Below are positions 13,155-25,796 of a DNA stretch of 64,000 bases, piece after piece. A program made the position numbers and the translations under genes. The stretch is taken from the NCBI GenBank assembly GCA_022578605.1, contig MU394118.1, forward strand, positions 62,001-126,000. Direction: 5' to 3'. Origin of the DNA: Camillea tinctor (lineage: Eukaryota > Ascomycota > Sordariomycetes > Xylariales > Xylariaceae). Under the pieces are notes generated by a model. That model ran no database searches. It was not told where the DNA came from and was given only the letters and a program-made list of their open reading frames with translations. Positions within the stretch are counted from its first letter, which is position 1, and each line of letters begins with the position of its first letter.

Positions 13155-13949
13155 GATAGCCCAGATAGAAATACCCAGTTGCTAGAGACAGCACTGCATA
13201 CAGATGGTTGGTTGATTGATGGGCCTCCGGTTAACGGTTTCAAAACACCAAGACACGTTATACTACCTGCTCGAAGTTGGAGGTCTGATAATATCACCAA
13301 CGTCGGGTCTTACCCCGAGATGATCGGCATTGAAACCCACTCCCCGAGCTAGGAAGATAAGCGGACGCGTTCAACCAAGTTTAGTGTAGTGTGGTCTTCC
13401 TTATAGTCCGTGCAATTGCACTGTATGCCCAGATGGGTGGTAATAAGGTGGGTTGGTGGGGATTTTGATGGCATCGCTACTCTATTGTTGGTATCAACGA
13501 CGATAGGCTATAATATTAAATCTCTCCACTTCCCCAACTTTTGTCTGACGACTCCACTTGATATCTTGTTACGTGCGTCGCTTATCTTCACCTCGGAACC
13601 ATGCAAGTCGCTGAGACTAGCGTAGCTGTTTCAATGTGAGACTGGTCTTCTCAAGAAAGCATCAGACTCGAATGATGATGGCCCACAGTCGGCGGTTATG
13701 TATGCTCCTGTCAAAGCCGACATCGCAGAAACAGAATATTGGGATTGCTTTTGTACTTGTCGAGGATCATGCCATGATATGACTGACTGGTCTCATTTCA
13801 GAGAAAGTCTTGACGATACTAACCTAAGCCGGTCCTAGGTCATTTAATATAATATAATGACATTTTCCTACAAATAACATACACGGTATTGTTGCCTCCC
13901 TATGTTGTAATCGCGGCATTACAAAACCATCATCTTGTCAACTTTGAAT
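13155..13949. promoter_or_regulatory. shared divergent promoter of regulator and flavin oxidase
   Basis: The 795 bases between the start codons of the Zn2Cys6 factor and the oxidase hold an imperfect palindrome at 13303-13318 (TCGGG-N6-CCCGA). A CGG-N4-CGG direct repeat lies near 13225. A long frame at 13410-13625 shows no domain and is probably chance. Confidence 0.55.
13303..13318. promoter_or_regulatory. TCGGG-N6-CCCGA palindrome, possible Zn2Cys6 site
   Basis: The arms TCGGG (13303-13307) and CCCGA (13314-13318) give a CGG-N8-CCG core at 13304-13317. It lies about 150 bases upstream of the regulator's start codon, so autoregulation is possible. Close relatives are at 8934 and 31869. Confidence 0.4.
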
Positions 13950-15200
13950 ATGGATAAATCAGGGCCCATCTTGATCCTAGGAGCGGGAACCTTCGGTCTC
14001 TCGACCGGCTATCATCTAGCAAAAGCTGGCTATAGCAACATCACCATTCTCGAAAAGTCGCACACGTTTCCGCCTCCCCTCTCTGCAGGAAATGATCTCA
14101 ACAAGATTATCCGTGCCGAATACGAGGACCCCTTTTATACAGATCTAGCACTGCAAGCTATGGCGGCTTGGAAGTCGCCGCTATTTTCACCCTATTATCA
14201 TGAATCGGGCTACTTACTCACTACGTCTGATGCTGCTCCTGAGAAAAGCAAGCACTCCTTGGCCAAGTCTTTACTCAGTATCAGCGAGCATCCCGCATTT
14301 AAAGACAAAATCATACCGATTGAGACAAGGGAAGATATCAGGAAGGTTGCACCAGTCTTTACCGGCCCCATGCATTGGAGGGGATATTTGAATAAATTCG
14401 CTGGATATTCTCATGCAGCAGACGCGTTGTCTGCTACATATTCTGCCTGCTGTGCCTTGGGGATAAATATAGTCCTTGGTGAAGAGGCCAAGTCGCTCAT
14501 ATACAACGACACTACATGCACTGGTGTGAACACGGTATCGGGTACAAGCTATGCTTCCTCACTTACCATACTCACGCTAGGTGCTTCGTTGGGCACTCTG
14601 CTGCCCCAAGTCGGGCGGCAAATCACGGCTAAGGCTTGGGCCGTTGCTCATATACAGCTCACGCCGACCGAAGCAGCCAAACTCAAAGGTATCCCGGTGA
14701 CATATGCGCGGGACCTAGGGTTTTTCTTCGAGCCCGACCATCGAACAAATCTCCTAAAGATTTGTCCATCGGGAGCTGGGTATACTAATTACACCCACAT
14801 CGCAGGCGCCGAGTCCGAACCTCAAGTGTCGGTGCCCCCGGATGATAATGACTTCATTCCCGAACGAGATGAGATTATGATACGCAAACTGCTGCAAGAA
14901 ACACTACCTGAGTTGGCAGATCGGCCGCTGATCAATAGGAAAATCTGCTGGTGTGCGGACACATCTGATTCAGAGTATGTCATCGACTTTGTTCCTGGGA
15001 AAAAGGGAGTTATGGTCGTGGGAGGAGATTCGGGGCATGCTTTTAAAATGCTTCCTGTAATCGGAGCATGGGTCAAGGAAACAGTGGAGGCCGGACGACA
15101 GGAAAAGGATCGATGGCGATGGAAGAATGGGTCAGATGCTAGTGGTGAGGTAAGTTGGCGAGTTGGGGAAACAACCGACTTAAATAGCCTTCACTTATAG
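13950..15200 (+). CDS. FAD-dependent amine oxidase, sarcosine/fructosyl-amino-acid oxidase type
   Basis: A single exon of 416 residues. The first ATG in frame is 13950. A frame extending 15 bases upstream has only TTG codons. ILGAGTFGLSTGYHL at 9-23 contains the GxGxxG dinucleotide fold (11-16), with an acidic Glu about 20 residues later. Near the C-terminus, ICWCADTSDSEYVID places Cys333 where monomeric sarcosine oxidase and fructosyl amine oxidase attach FAD covalently. GGDSGHAFKMLPVIG follows and is typical of the family. These enzymes oxidise secondary amino acids (sarcosine, pipecolate, fructosyl amino acids), releasing H2O2. The C-terminus (SLHL) is not a clear peroxisomal signal. It shares a promoter with the Zn2Cys6 factor. 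The exact substrate is unknown. Confidence 0.88.
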   Translation: MDKSGPILILGAGTFGLSTGYHLAKAGYSNITILEKSHTFPPPLSAGNDLNKIIRAEYEDPFYTDLALQAMAAWKSPLFSPYYHESGYLLTTSDAAPEKSKHSLAKSLLSISEHPAFKDKIIPIETREDIRKVAPVFTGPMHWRGYLNKFAGYSHAADALSATYSACCALGINIVLGEEAKSLIYNDTTCTGVNTVSGTSYASSLTILTLGASLGTLLPQVGRQITAKAWAVAHIQLTPTEAAKLKGIPVTYARDLGFFFEPDHRTNLLKICPSGAGYTNYTHIAGAESEPQVSVPPDDNDFIPERDEIMIRKLLQETLPELADRPLINRKICWCADTSDSEYVIDFVPGKKGVMVVGGDSGHAFKMLPVIGAWVKETVEAGRQEKDRWRWKNGSDASGEVSWRVGETTDLNSLHL

Positions 15201-16077
15201 TGTCTAATACCACGTCTTCATGTCGGTGTTTTCGATAATCTATTCACATTTAAGTATGAGGGCTCATATAACTAATACCTGTACCTCTGGTAATGAACCT
15301 CAACTTATGACCGAGACTCTTCATTACGATAAATTGCCCCTATTAGTTACGGTCCATATTCCCGTAATTAATAGGTAGGTGCACTCTTACATGATAAATG
15401 GTTTAAAAGTGCAAGCTATAAATCTGATCACCGGACACAAGTCCAAAAGGACTGTTAGAAAACATAGAATTTGTTAAGGGGTAATATGCCTGTATTTAAA
15501 AACTAAAATAATTGTTTTAAAATAGCTATATTAGATCTGTTTTTTCATTTTATAAAAAAACTTTTAACTTTTTATATAAACAAGTAAGTTAGTTTTTTGC
15601 TTATAAGATTTTTTAGCCGTTAGCGCGTATTTTAATATTTTAAATATATAAAGCATAAGTATTAGCGCCTAACGCCGACCTCCTTAAATGTGTTGGACCT
15701 ATTATTTATTTTTCTAGTCCTAACCCTTTACTTACTTCCATTTTTGCATGTTAGCATGTTGCTTAGTTGTTAGATATATGTAGACCCGCAGATCGGGGTA
15801 TCCACATTGTAACAGAATTACTATTACACTACCTATGTACATATATATCTGGGCTTTTCACCCACCCACTCGACTCTTCTGGACTAATATACTTCATCTC
15901 ATTTACTCATATTACTATCATTATAAGAAGGAAAATAGATAAAATAAACTAAGTAATTGAAAGTTGTCTTCCAAGTATGCCTTTCATGAACGCTTGATAG
16001 CAACTATAAATCTAGCGAGGGCCCAAATAGTCAAATATTACTTATTACTTATAGTCTATAATAGGGGTATCTCGATT
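15201..16077. other. very AT-rich intergenic DNA, probable decayed transposon
   Basis: Roughly 15480-15700 is almost pure A+T except for small blocks such as GTTAGCGCG and TAGCGCCTAACGCCGACC. A related block (TAAGCGCCGCCTCCTTAA) occurs near 19348. This mix suggests an old element eroded by repeat-induced C-to-T mutation. A short imperfect inverted repeat lies at about 15339-15376. No gene is visible. Confidence 0.5.
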
Positions 16078-17921
16078 TTAGGAGTAAAAGTTCTCAAGAA
16101 GATAGTCGATACCTGATTGCCGATAGTCATCAGTGTCAAGGTAAGCCAAATTCGTAACGTTGACATCAAAGACAAAGTTGTGGGGATCGTCAGGCGTGTA
16201 CCGGGGCCACGCAATATGCTGGACTGATCCTGTGTAAATGGTTAGCTGAATGTCTTCGTTTATATTCATCTTCGACCCGGAAAAATACGTACCATTCTGC
16301 AGATTTGGATTACCGTTGTGGACAAATGCAACCCACATCTTGCTCATCATGTCTGCCAGCTCTTTGAATGTCTCGGGCTCCCCGGCAAAAGGATTGACGG
16401 AGTATCCAAGTCCTTCAATATTGTTGAACACGAACGCAACCTCCTGGAAATGTGTGGCTCCAAAGATCGGGGCGATGCCATTGACATGGACGTTCCACAT
16501 ATAGGAGTACACAGGTAAGCTAGCTTCGGTATAAGACTTCGCTGTGAGTCTCCTCCCGCTATGCTGTTGAACATCTCCAGCAAACGCTGCCACCCGCTTA
16601 AACTGCAAACCGTAGGGGTAAGCCGGCGGCCGACCCTCGTAAGATGCAGGAATTCCAACACTGGGGTCATCTGGATATATCTGACCAACGGTATCAGCTA
16701 GCGACGCTTGCATCCCTGAGCTCACAACGTAGCTGAGGAATTCGGCAGTATTGTTGATTCCCTGTTTTCCGTATGCAGTACCCTCATCGAAGTTGTTGCC
16801 CACTAGCAGCGAGACCTGCGCAAAGTTACCCTCACGTAGGAGCTTATAACCTTGGGCAGTCATAAAATCGCCATCGATCACCGCGCTGAAGGCCGGTGCC
16901 GTCACGCCCAAAGCGGTAGTCGAGTTGAAAAAGTTGTTGAGGGTCGACCACGGAAGTGCTCTGAGACAGTTTAGGCTGTTGGTCGAATTGCCACAGCCAG
17001 TCTTTTGAACAAGAGCGTTGAAATACGGCTGCCAGGCATCCGCTTCGACAAACTTGGCGACTGGGCTTCCACTCTCCATGATTGCGCTGCGGAACAAACC
17101 ATCATGGTTTCCATCGTAAGCGACGAGCTGCATGCCGATTGAGCGAGCTCCAGCAGATTCACCCCATATCGTGACTTTGTCAGGGCTACCGCCAAAAGCA
17201 GCAATGTTGTCTTGAACCCATTGCATGGCCATGCGTTGGTCCCTAAAAGCTACGTTTCCGGCTCCCGCCTCTTTCATCTCGGAGCTGAACAAGAAACCCC
17301 AGTATGACAACCGGTAGTTGATCGAAGCAGCTATCATCGGCTTTCCCTCCTTAACTGATTGTTCTACGATCCAAGTGAGGTTATAGCGCGGGTCCCGCGA
17401 ACCGCCCATAACGTAACTCTGCATGTTTTTGTTAGGCGCAAGATAACTCTCTCGGTCTCTCTTCTTGGGTCGAGTTTCTTAACACTTACACCACCATGAA
17501 TCCAAACCGCCACAGGAAGCTTATCTTTATCCGAGGTGCCCGCTGGACGAACCACGTTGATCGTCAAGCAATCCTCGGAAACATAGTTACCCAGGTTCGA
17601 AGTATCGGAGCCATAGCCAATACACATCGGGCTGTATTCCGTAGCATTTCGGCGACCGGAAAATGGCGTTATCAGAGGTTGAGGCGCTGCGAATCGAAGT
17701 GATCCCGTGGGAGGTTGGGCATACGGAATGCCGAGGAAAAAGTCCTGTTCGTAGTTCGAGTTATGGACGCCATAGTAGGTTCCTTGGGACAATGCTACAG
17801 TCGGTTCGGGTTCGGGGGACGATTTGTTATTGCAGCGAGCCTCCAAATGTGGGATGGACGGAGCACATAGTGCAAGGCCCGGGAGAACCGCTAGGAAGAA
17901 ACGGGACAGGGGAGAATGCAT
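16078..17921 (-). CDS. secreted type-B carboxylesterase/lipase
   Basis: Two exons, complement(16078-17418, 17490-17921), give 590 residues. Residues 1-20 form a signal peptide ending in ALCA. The family signatures are in order: GIPYAQPPTGSLRF at 64-77, EDCLTINV at 116-123, oxyanion loop HGG at 142-144 and the nucleophile elbow GESAGA with Ser232. The acid is Glu356 in NFDEGT and the base His467 in ATHFQEVAFVF. The intron falls directly after HGG, so the next residue is Ser rather than the common Gly. Several Asn-X-Ser/Thr sites fit secretion. It hydrolyses carboxylic esters, and the sequence does not decide between lipase, feruloyl-type or general esterase activity. Neighbours give no clear link. 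Confidence 0.92.
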
Positions 17922-19433
17922 CTTGAATGAGTGACTGGGACAAAGCCGTTGATAGACGCAGATTCAACCTAGAGAGGAAACGAACCTATTTGATGCTGCA
18001 GACCATGGACCTACGGTATATATGAGAGCATACGATGCGCCATTTCTTTCGGAAGTCTTGCCCTTTTTTTATCACCAGTTCCATAATGGTCCACCTCAGT
18101 CTGGATTATGGTGGGCCGTACGGGAGCGGTGCGATGGCGACGCGTAGATAATACCGAGTCAGGATCAACTCCGAACGGCCGGTGATGAACAATACCCGAT
18201 GACCACGGTTACCATCTTTCCCAGGCCTTGCATCAAGTTTATACTCGTATAGAACGGTCGATTCCTGTTCGTATATTATTCCGATAATTTCGTGTCCAGT
18301 CTCGCTGTCGCAAGTAGTTCCGAAAAGAAAAACTACTGTTGCGTGGGAGCATCCACAGGTTGAAATTTCACGAAAATCCATCAGTGTTAGTTTCACGATG
18401 GCCGCCCTCTAATCCCTTTTCCGGAATGGTGGACCCGAAATTACACATGGCTAGAGGGTCAGGCTAGCTTCGAAGGGGGTTCGAAATATGAGATCTTATT
18501 ACTAGACTAGTTTGGTTCTCAAGTTGTCTATAGTCTATAATTCCTCCGACGCTATCATGGGAATTCTAATAGTTCTGTTGATAACTGGACCTCACTATAA
18601 CTCCGCTTTATGATAGATCATCGGATATTCCCTCTAGGCGTGTAGTAACGAAAGCAGAGAACTATATAAACTTACAGGGAAAGGGGTTACGATGGCATGG
18701 ATGAGAAATAGTATAATACGACCTGCCAATGTTATTAGTCAGGTATATTGATGCGCGACACAGTGGACTGGGCTGACTGGGTTATGTTTTCAGTTTCAGT
18801 ACTATAATGTTCAACGATCCCGATATATCTCAAAATGCATGTTGGAACGACGATCCGACAACCCCTGCACTAGACCCGGTAGACTGTCTTATTCTGGGAT
18901 AGTATTCGAACGCTATCGCTCTTTAAGGCCATGCGATGAAGAACTAGCGGGAGATGTTCACAATGCCCTTCAGTTTGACTGCGGATAGACGACTTGGGTA
19001 AAATCCAGCCAAAGATATCTAGCCGACCATGAATTTAAGCGAAGGGGGAAAGTGGTTCGACATAGTAGCAGAATCGGAAGCGAATGGCCATGTATACTCT
19101 ATATTTTAAAATCCCTATAATATATGTGAGGGACTTATAAAACCGCCATCTGAGCATCAAGAACTCCTCGCCTCGAGGGCTTGGACGTGAGAGAACAGGG
19201 ATGACTAAAAGAAAAGATACGTTCCATTCGTATGCATATGGGCCGCAACAGTGAACAGCGCGTGCCTACAAGGTTCGCATGATGACAATATGGATCGGAT
19301 GTTTTCATGGTTGTTAGGGTGATCATAAGTCAGTGTTTAGTCAATTATTAAGCGCCGCCTCCTTAATGAATGGCTCCATTAACGCCGTAGTGGGATATAG
19401 AATGTAGGTAAAAGTATAGGTGTTATCTAGGTA
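17922..19433. other. intergenic, no gene recognised
   Basis: About 1.5 kb containing the esterase promoter and then anonymous DNA. A protein-like frame near 18809-18900 stops early and matches no family I know. The block near 19348 resembles part of the AT-rich remnant at 15640-15690. Confidence 0.5.
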
Positions 19434-20768
19434 TTAGGAATCCCGCTCTATGTCCTTCTGATATACTGGGTCCAGGGACTTCAACTCAATAGAGCCCTCT
19501 TCGCCGCTCACTTTGCTCAAACGTTGGTGTTGTACGCTCACTTCCTCTGTTTTCATGATACCTCCAAAATTAGGACCTTCTTGCGGAGTCCTGCCACGTT
19601 CAAGGTCCTGCAGAGCTTCTTGTGATTCCTGCCACCCTGTTGTAGACATTATGAGAACTGAACTGCGACCGTAGTGAGAGGCCCGGCCATACTGTGTTCT
19701 CCTAGACTTAGAACTTGGCCGGGTCTTGTCTTGTCCTGCGTTAGATTGCGTAGTTTTTGAACGACTCCGGAAATAACTGCGCTGGCTGGACTTGAGTTCC
19801 CGATATAACATTCGTAAAATGGGTATCGATGCTGCCATGATTGTAACCGCTGGCTCAGCCAGAGTCCATATAGTGAGATCGGTTCGGTCATAAGTAATGT
19901 CTGGGCTTGTCATTGACAAAACCTTCACGGATTTGACTATACCAGTGACACCAGCGCTAATAATGAATGACAGTCAGTATATGGCATATTTTAAGGGGTA
20001 CCCGGGGCTGTTTCTTACATTGCACCCATACTCATCGCTATAGCCACACCGATCTTTTCGCGACGAAGCATGGCCATTCCCATCAGGATCTTCCACGGCA
20101 AAAAAGCAAGCACAAAGTCCATGATGGAAGAGTAGACTTCGGCAATAAGTTAGTGCTATGACATCTTCAACTCGTAGTTTGAACTTACAGGCAGCAAATA
20201 GCTGATATTGATTAAGGCGAACTAAGTTCCAGCATGTGCCTGGGTATTTGCTATCCCATACTTTCTGGATCGGGGTACATTTCGCAAGTCCGAAAATCCA
20301 AACAAGATTCATCGTGACGTTGATTGTGACAATGACGAATATAATGAATCGTTTCAACCATTCGTTCGTCAGGATCCGGTATAGCGTGAGGGCAAATGAC
20401 GTTTTGCTCCACGCCGTCGCCATGATGCCAAATGCTGCCACCAAGATCGTATTGAGTTTGATCGTCTTGAGGTTTTCATCGCTAACTGTCCAGTAATGAC
20501 GACCAAAACCAAGAGTTGTAATGTAGGTGTTTATAGACACTGCGATCAATAATGCTATCTGCAAAAAAAAAAATTCAACTTGTTAGCGACGGTCTTGTAA
20601 GCGGTTATGTGAAGGGCGTACCCAAGAGGCTATCATCAAGTGGTCATCCCACCACAATCCCCTGCCACGCCATAACTTGCAGTATATGCGCAGTATCAAA
20701 AACACCAGAGCCGCTCCAGCTAGGGACCAACATGCTGCCATAAGGCGAGGGCCATTGTTATCCTCCAT
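19434..20768 (-). CDS. fungal rhodopsin-like seven-helix membrane protein (SAT20/Pth11-type family)
   Basis: Four exons, complement(19434-19956, 20019-20136, 20189-20558, 20622-20768), give 385 residues. Seven hydrophobic segments fill the first 280 residues. The family landmarks are present: GLWWDDHLMIASW after the first helix, GFGRHYWTV before helix 3, SKTSFALTLYRIL, CTPIQKVWD with GTCWN, FVLAFLPWKIL, and DLTIWTLAEPAVTIMAASIP ahead of helix 7. A basic, serine-rich cytosolic tail of about 100 residues follows. Family members are mostly uncharacterised, and some act as receptors for plant or host cues. A second, diverged member is at 55535-57090. The gene lies beside the catabolic module, but nothing shows that they are co-regulated. 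Confidence 0.88.
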
Positions 20769-23700
20769 CCTTGCGCGGATCAGAGGTACACATATGTGCG
20801 TTTAGATAAGATATGAAGGTCAAAGTTCAGAGAAGAACAATCAAAAAACACATTCACGGAACTCCACGTCTAATAAGATCGCTTTCATGGCGATCTTTCA
20901 AGACCATCCTGAAATCGGCGCTCGCATGCGCTCAGACAAACTACTGACTAGTTCGCACTTCAGCTCGCTAGAAATGGGTGTCTATTGTCCTACACGTGGT
21001 GCATGGGGTTTGAGCTGCCTTGGGGGGCTTAGGTTGGAAGAAATTGTTGGTCTATTGCTCTGCAGTAGTCTGTATTAGACTGAGGATCGGCAACACTGGA
21101 CCGGCGCTGGACTGAAGACCGAGTCATTAGACGGTAAAATTTTATCACCCCGGATTCAGACACTAGTCGTCTAGCGCCGGGATTCAACTCACGAACTGGA
21201 TCTTAGGTTAAAGTGTGGTCCTTTCTGAGATGTGGCGTTATTTTCAGGCCATCTTGTCCCATGACTCTGTGGTTGATCGCATTTCTGTACAAATAATTAA
21301 AGCAGTTACATCCGGTATATGTAATCTGGAGCCGCCGAATTACTAACTAATCTCTTCCAGTGGTCTCGACAAGCCTGTAGACACGGATATATCAAGGCAA
21401 ACTAATACATCACGACTTTGAGGTTTAGTTTCAGGGGAAGCAACGAGGTAAACTTACCGGATGCTAATACCCCGACGCTGAGAATGGCATGAATAAGTAA
21501 ATACAACGGAGATTAGAGAGTTCACATGTAAGTTCGAGAACACCAAGAAAGATATTGGCTCTATCATTGGCTACGTTACATTGTGAGACAACCCTGAAAA
21601 CGCAGGCGAGAAAAAGACCCCTGGAAATCCCTCGAATTTCGGTTGTAGTTCGAACGTATCGGAGAAACACCGAAGCAGAAAGCCTAGAATGTGCCAGCTT
21701 GCCCCCAAATCGCTAAAGCACCATCAGGCTATATGTGGGATATTTTATTATTCGACAGACACAGACAAGTCTACGCTAATTAAGACGATCCGGCCGTTTC
21801 GGCTGCCTTAAGTTTTTACTATAATTTTATCGACCGTTGGGCTGTGGGGTTATACTATATTTTTATACATATTTTATCTGAACCAAGGAGAGCACAGATC
21901 TGGATGAAGTGAGTCATCTCCTTGGTAAGGCAGGGGTTATTTGCGTTGACGATTACAAGCATGCTCGCCATTTGCTATTTTTAATCACAAAATCAGCCTC
22001 AACTCTCTAGAGAAGATGACAATGTTAGTACTAAAAGGGTCAGACTAGAACTGAACAAAATATTTGAGGGTATTCCCCAATTCAATCTTATGCGCTTATT
22101 TTTCTTCGAAACAGTCTCGTTAGGTATCTTGACGTAAACCGTTATACCTACGGAGACGCTTTCTTTAGCTACGCTTAACTATTTAGACACTACTAAGTCT
22201 AGTGATCGGTAGTTTTCATCAGTCATCAAGCCTTGTTTAGGTACTTGAGTTTTTCTGACTAACAAATTTAGATACATGCCAATGCCAGGATAATCTGGCG
22301 GCCTCATCGGAATGGCTTCTTAAACTCGCCATATATAGATATTCAAGTACCTACCTAGGTAAGTTTTAGTATATTATGTTTCACTCCGTTATTTTTAAAC
22401 TATGCTGTAAAGCTATATCTTGTTACTATGTCCACGTTATGACCTCAAGAGGTCGTGGGAATAGGGGCTAGGGTTTGTAAATCTAAATGTTATCCCGGAA
22501 ATTCAATAGCACATCAAAGGGCCAATGACTTTATCGTCAACGTTCCTATGACCACTGCTGACCTAACACATAAATCAACATTTCGTAATCGCTTTCGAGT
22601 CCAAAGTCTAGAACATCTTCAGTGGGAAACTTCAAGTCGAAGTAGGAACTTCGTTGACCAGGGTTAAGTTTGGACTAGGATTAGTTATTTATTACAAACA
22701 TGTTACCCGCCTTTGATATTAAACTTTCGGCAGTACCGCCTCCCATATCCATGAGAAAATATCTAGATACGGAATGAAAACTAACATATCTAGGGAATTA
22801 CAAAAAGATATTGCTAGCAGTAATGTATTATATACTGCACAACAAGAGTAATGAGAAGGGGGCCAGAAAAGTCGGCAGTAAGCAATATGCTATCATCACA
22901 GGGGGTAACTTTATTAAAGAAGTTAGGGCATACCTAACATTCCCATTCATTTTCCCATCTAAGTAAAAATATAGAGAAGAGACGTAGCGTTGTGGGCACT
23001 TTGGGCACTAAGAACAATAGAACTAGTTACCTAGAGCAATTAGCCTCGTATATAGTTTTTTATGTTGCTAATATACGATACACTCGTTAGCAAGAGACTT
23101 ATACACCGGATTGCTTACGTATAGCGATTCATTCAGTTCTAACGCCAACTAAAGATTCTATAGTCCTTAGCCCCTCGAAGCCTCATACAAGCGAGGCGAG
23201 GGTGGTGAGCCTCTTCCATCCTCAGTTCAATAGCAGCTAAAGACATCTATGATACATTATAATGCTTTTCGTTCCTTATGTTTTTACCTGAACTCTTTAC
23301 TTCCTTACCCGTGAACTATTCAAGTACCTGTACAGCTACAATGTTACCTGGGTGCCTAACTATACAATGTCATTTAAAGTTTTTCTTTTACACATGATGA
23401 TTGTAAACATGATTTGTATATTAGGCTGGGGCTTGCGATATGGCACATGAGAGCAGCAAGGCTAAGTCTACGCCACTGATATACAGAGCCATCATTACGG
23501 TTTACCCGTACCATCCATACTTTCTAATTGTCATTTCACGTGGCTATCCAAATGTCACAATTTTGATATATTATTCCAAAAAGAAATGTACGACATGTCA
23601 CTGGGACAAGAAAGATCCCAGATTAGATTAGCATGGCATCGCCGCATGAAAGACTCAAGTAATTAATTACTATGCGAATTACCAATTCCTATAAATACTT

Positions 23701-25796
23701 ATGAAGTATAGCAGTTCACTAGGCTATAGTTTTCGTAACTCGTGCTCCATATATGTCAGGGGTTAGGACGGAACAAAGAAGGTTTTTGTATATAGGTACC
23801 TAGGTAGGTAACAGTAAACATCCGTAGTTATAGTCTAGTTCTTCGCACAACGTGTTGATTACCTAAGCGCTTGCTTGGTCCTTACCTTCTTTGTTCTGTC
23901 CTAACCCTTGACACTGATGTGATGATGTTCAAGGACTAAAATGAATTAATGCTAAAGTATAGTTGTGTAGGTACTTCGATATACAGAACACCTTGAATTA
24001 ACGTCTGAGAGGTTAGAATGAAAAAAAAGTTACCTAAAGTTAAAGTCATTCGTCGTATTTTTTTGGAATCTGAAAACGCTTTTCTGTTCTTCAGAATGTA
24101 CGCACTTCCGTGTATGCATCTCATAGTCTAGTCCACCACTCACTCCTAATAGTCAGACATTCTCCCCCTATTATTGAATTGATATGTTGATGGAACTAAA
24201 TGTGATCATATCCAGGTTCCCATTTATAGGCGAATCATGCACGCAATGACACCCTTACAGACAAATCAAGTCAGTCTATATACCTAGGTATGGAATATTT
24301 ATCTGGTGACCGTGGATAGAGCTATTTTTCGCATTCTCAAACATAGAAGAGAGAGAGAACGAAAAACACTAGGTACGTGTACGTAGTTTGTTTGGAAATG
24401 TCACAATAGTGAGTTGTTGGATATATAAAACTTCTAGATTATACTGTGTAATATCAATGATTCCATTCTTAAAAAAAGTTATGCTGGGGCTTTACTATAT
24501 CTATCATATATGTAAATCAAGGTTAGAGTTTGAGGTCCCTGAAAAAGAAAATACCTAGAAAATGTTGACACAAGTTTAAAAGAAAAGATCTCCGCTGTTT
24601 CCGCAACCGTGCTCAATTGGTGGCTTGAATGGAATATAAAATGTCCTTGCTTCTCCGTCCCTCTCCCCCGCTCTATCTGCAGGTCTTTCGTTGCCTAACG
24701 AGAGAAGTTAAGCATCCCATCACCTTCAACGAAAGTCACGAACGAATCACAGCTTAATTGTTATAGGATCGAGAGAAATTGTATCATTATTTTGCCTTAG
24801 GTCAATGATTATTGTGCTCGGAAGCTGCGGATTCTGACAAATCCATCCCTTTTTTTTCAAAAAAAAAATTTCAGAGAGGATCTTGTGCTTAGATAGATAT
24901 GGCTAGCAGAAATATCACTAGCGCCGCAGTTCTATACCGACATTAGGATGGCGTGGCATGATTCATTGAAAGGTGGTCAAATCCTATGGCGGACAAACGG
25001 AAGAGAGAGTTTTCGCGTCTTCCTAACCAAGTAGTTCAGCTTACTCTGGTCTCTCTGCTTTGACCCCTTCAGGCGTTTTGTTGAGGCGATGGCACATATT
25101 TAAACCCACTCTGTGCATGTGCATAGCTTCGTTCCGTATGAGCGGGAGTCCTGGGTGCTGAGTCTGACTAGAGCGTCACTAGGCTCTATGGGTTGTTCAT
25201 TATCAAGCTACAGTCTCCAACAAACCATATAAGCTTCGTGGGGTCTTCTCTACCATATACAAATTGCCGGACCAGCGGGTAAGATCACCAACTCTGATAA
25301 TTCTCGTATGTAAGACGAGCTGGGCTGATTGGTGCTGTCCTGCATACGCTACATTAGCTTCATGTGGGGAAGTGGGCAGAGAAACACCCCTCGAAAAGTT
25401 CTTAGTGGAGAAACCTCTCCAACTCGAACATGGGCACCAATAATGAGCATCGAATGTGCTGTCCATTCCCCCAGGTTTATCAACCTAGTCGTAGATTCAT
25501 ATTCGATAGTGGATCTGGGGTTCTCATAATCATCGTGAATTATTGGCCGCTGTTTCAGTACAGGTTAGACGGCTTCTTCCCCCGCAAAACCTCCTTTTTG
25601 TTACTGCTGATATTATTAGTATCTAATAATGATATGGAGTATAAATACATGTAAGAGCTGGGGCATCCTCTTGATGAGTGTCTTGTCTTTGCTCTAGCTG
25701 TCACCTGTCCCCCAATATACTACTCAATATAAGCTTAGGACTCATTGTACTTATAGCCTCTTGAGCCAACACTTCGCCGTAAGTTTGAGAGACACA
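20769..25796. other. 5-kb AT-rich gene-free region
   Basis: Apart from the receptor promoter on the left and the Ato promoter on the right, I find no coding signal. Frames are short, full of stops in all phases, and rich in TA. The DNA looks like repeat debris altered by RIP. The 160-base inverted-repeat element at 23754-23913 is the only intact structure. Palindromes TACCTAGGTA occur at 22352, 23797 and 24281. Confidence 0.6.
23754..23913 (+). mobile_element. MITE-like element with 28-29 base terminal inverted repeats (copy A)
   Basis: The left end (23755-23782) and the reverse complement of the right end (23885-23912) match at 26 of 28 positions, and both ends are bounded by TGTCA. The 160-base element codes for nothing. 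Homologous internal sequence is present in reverse orientation at 41417-41549 and, decayed, at 75-171. Size, long terminal repeats and dispersed copies fit a non-autonomous DNA transposon. A target-site duplication is not obvious. Confidence 0.7.

Noticed and set aside
18809..18900. Protein-like frame beginning MFNDPDISQNACW
   Set aside because: It stops after about 30 residues, has no splice site that continues it, and matches no family I recognise.
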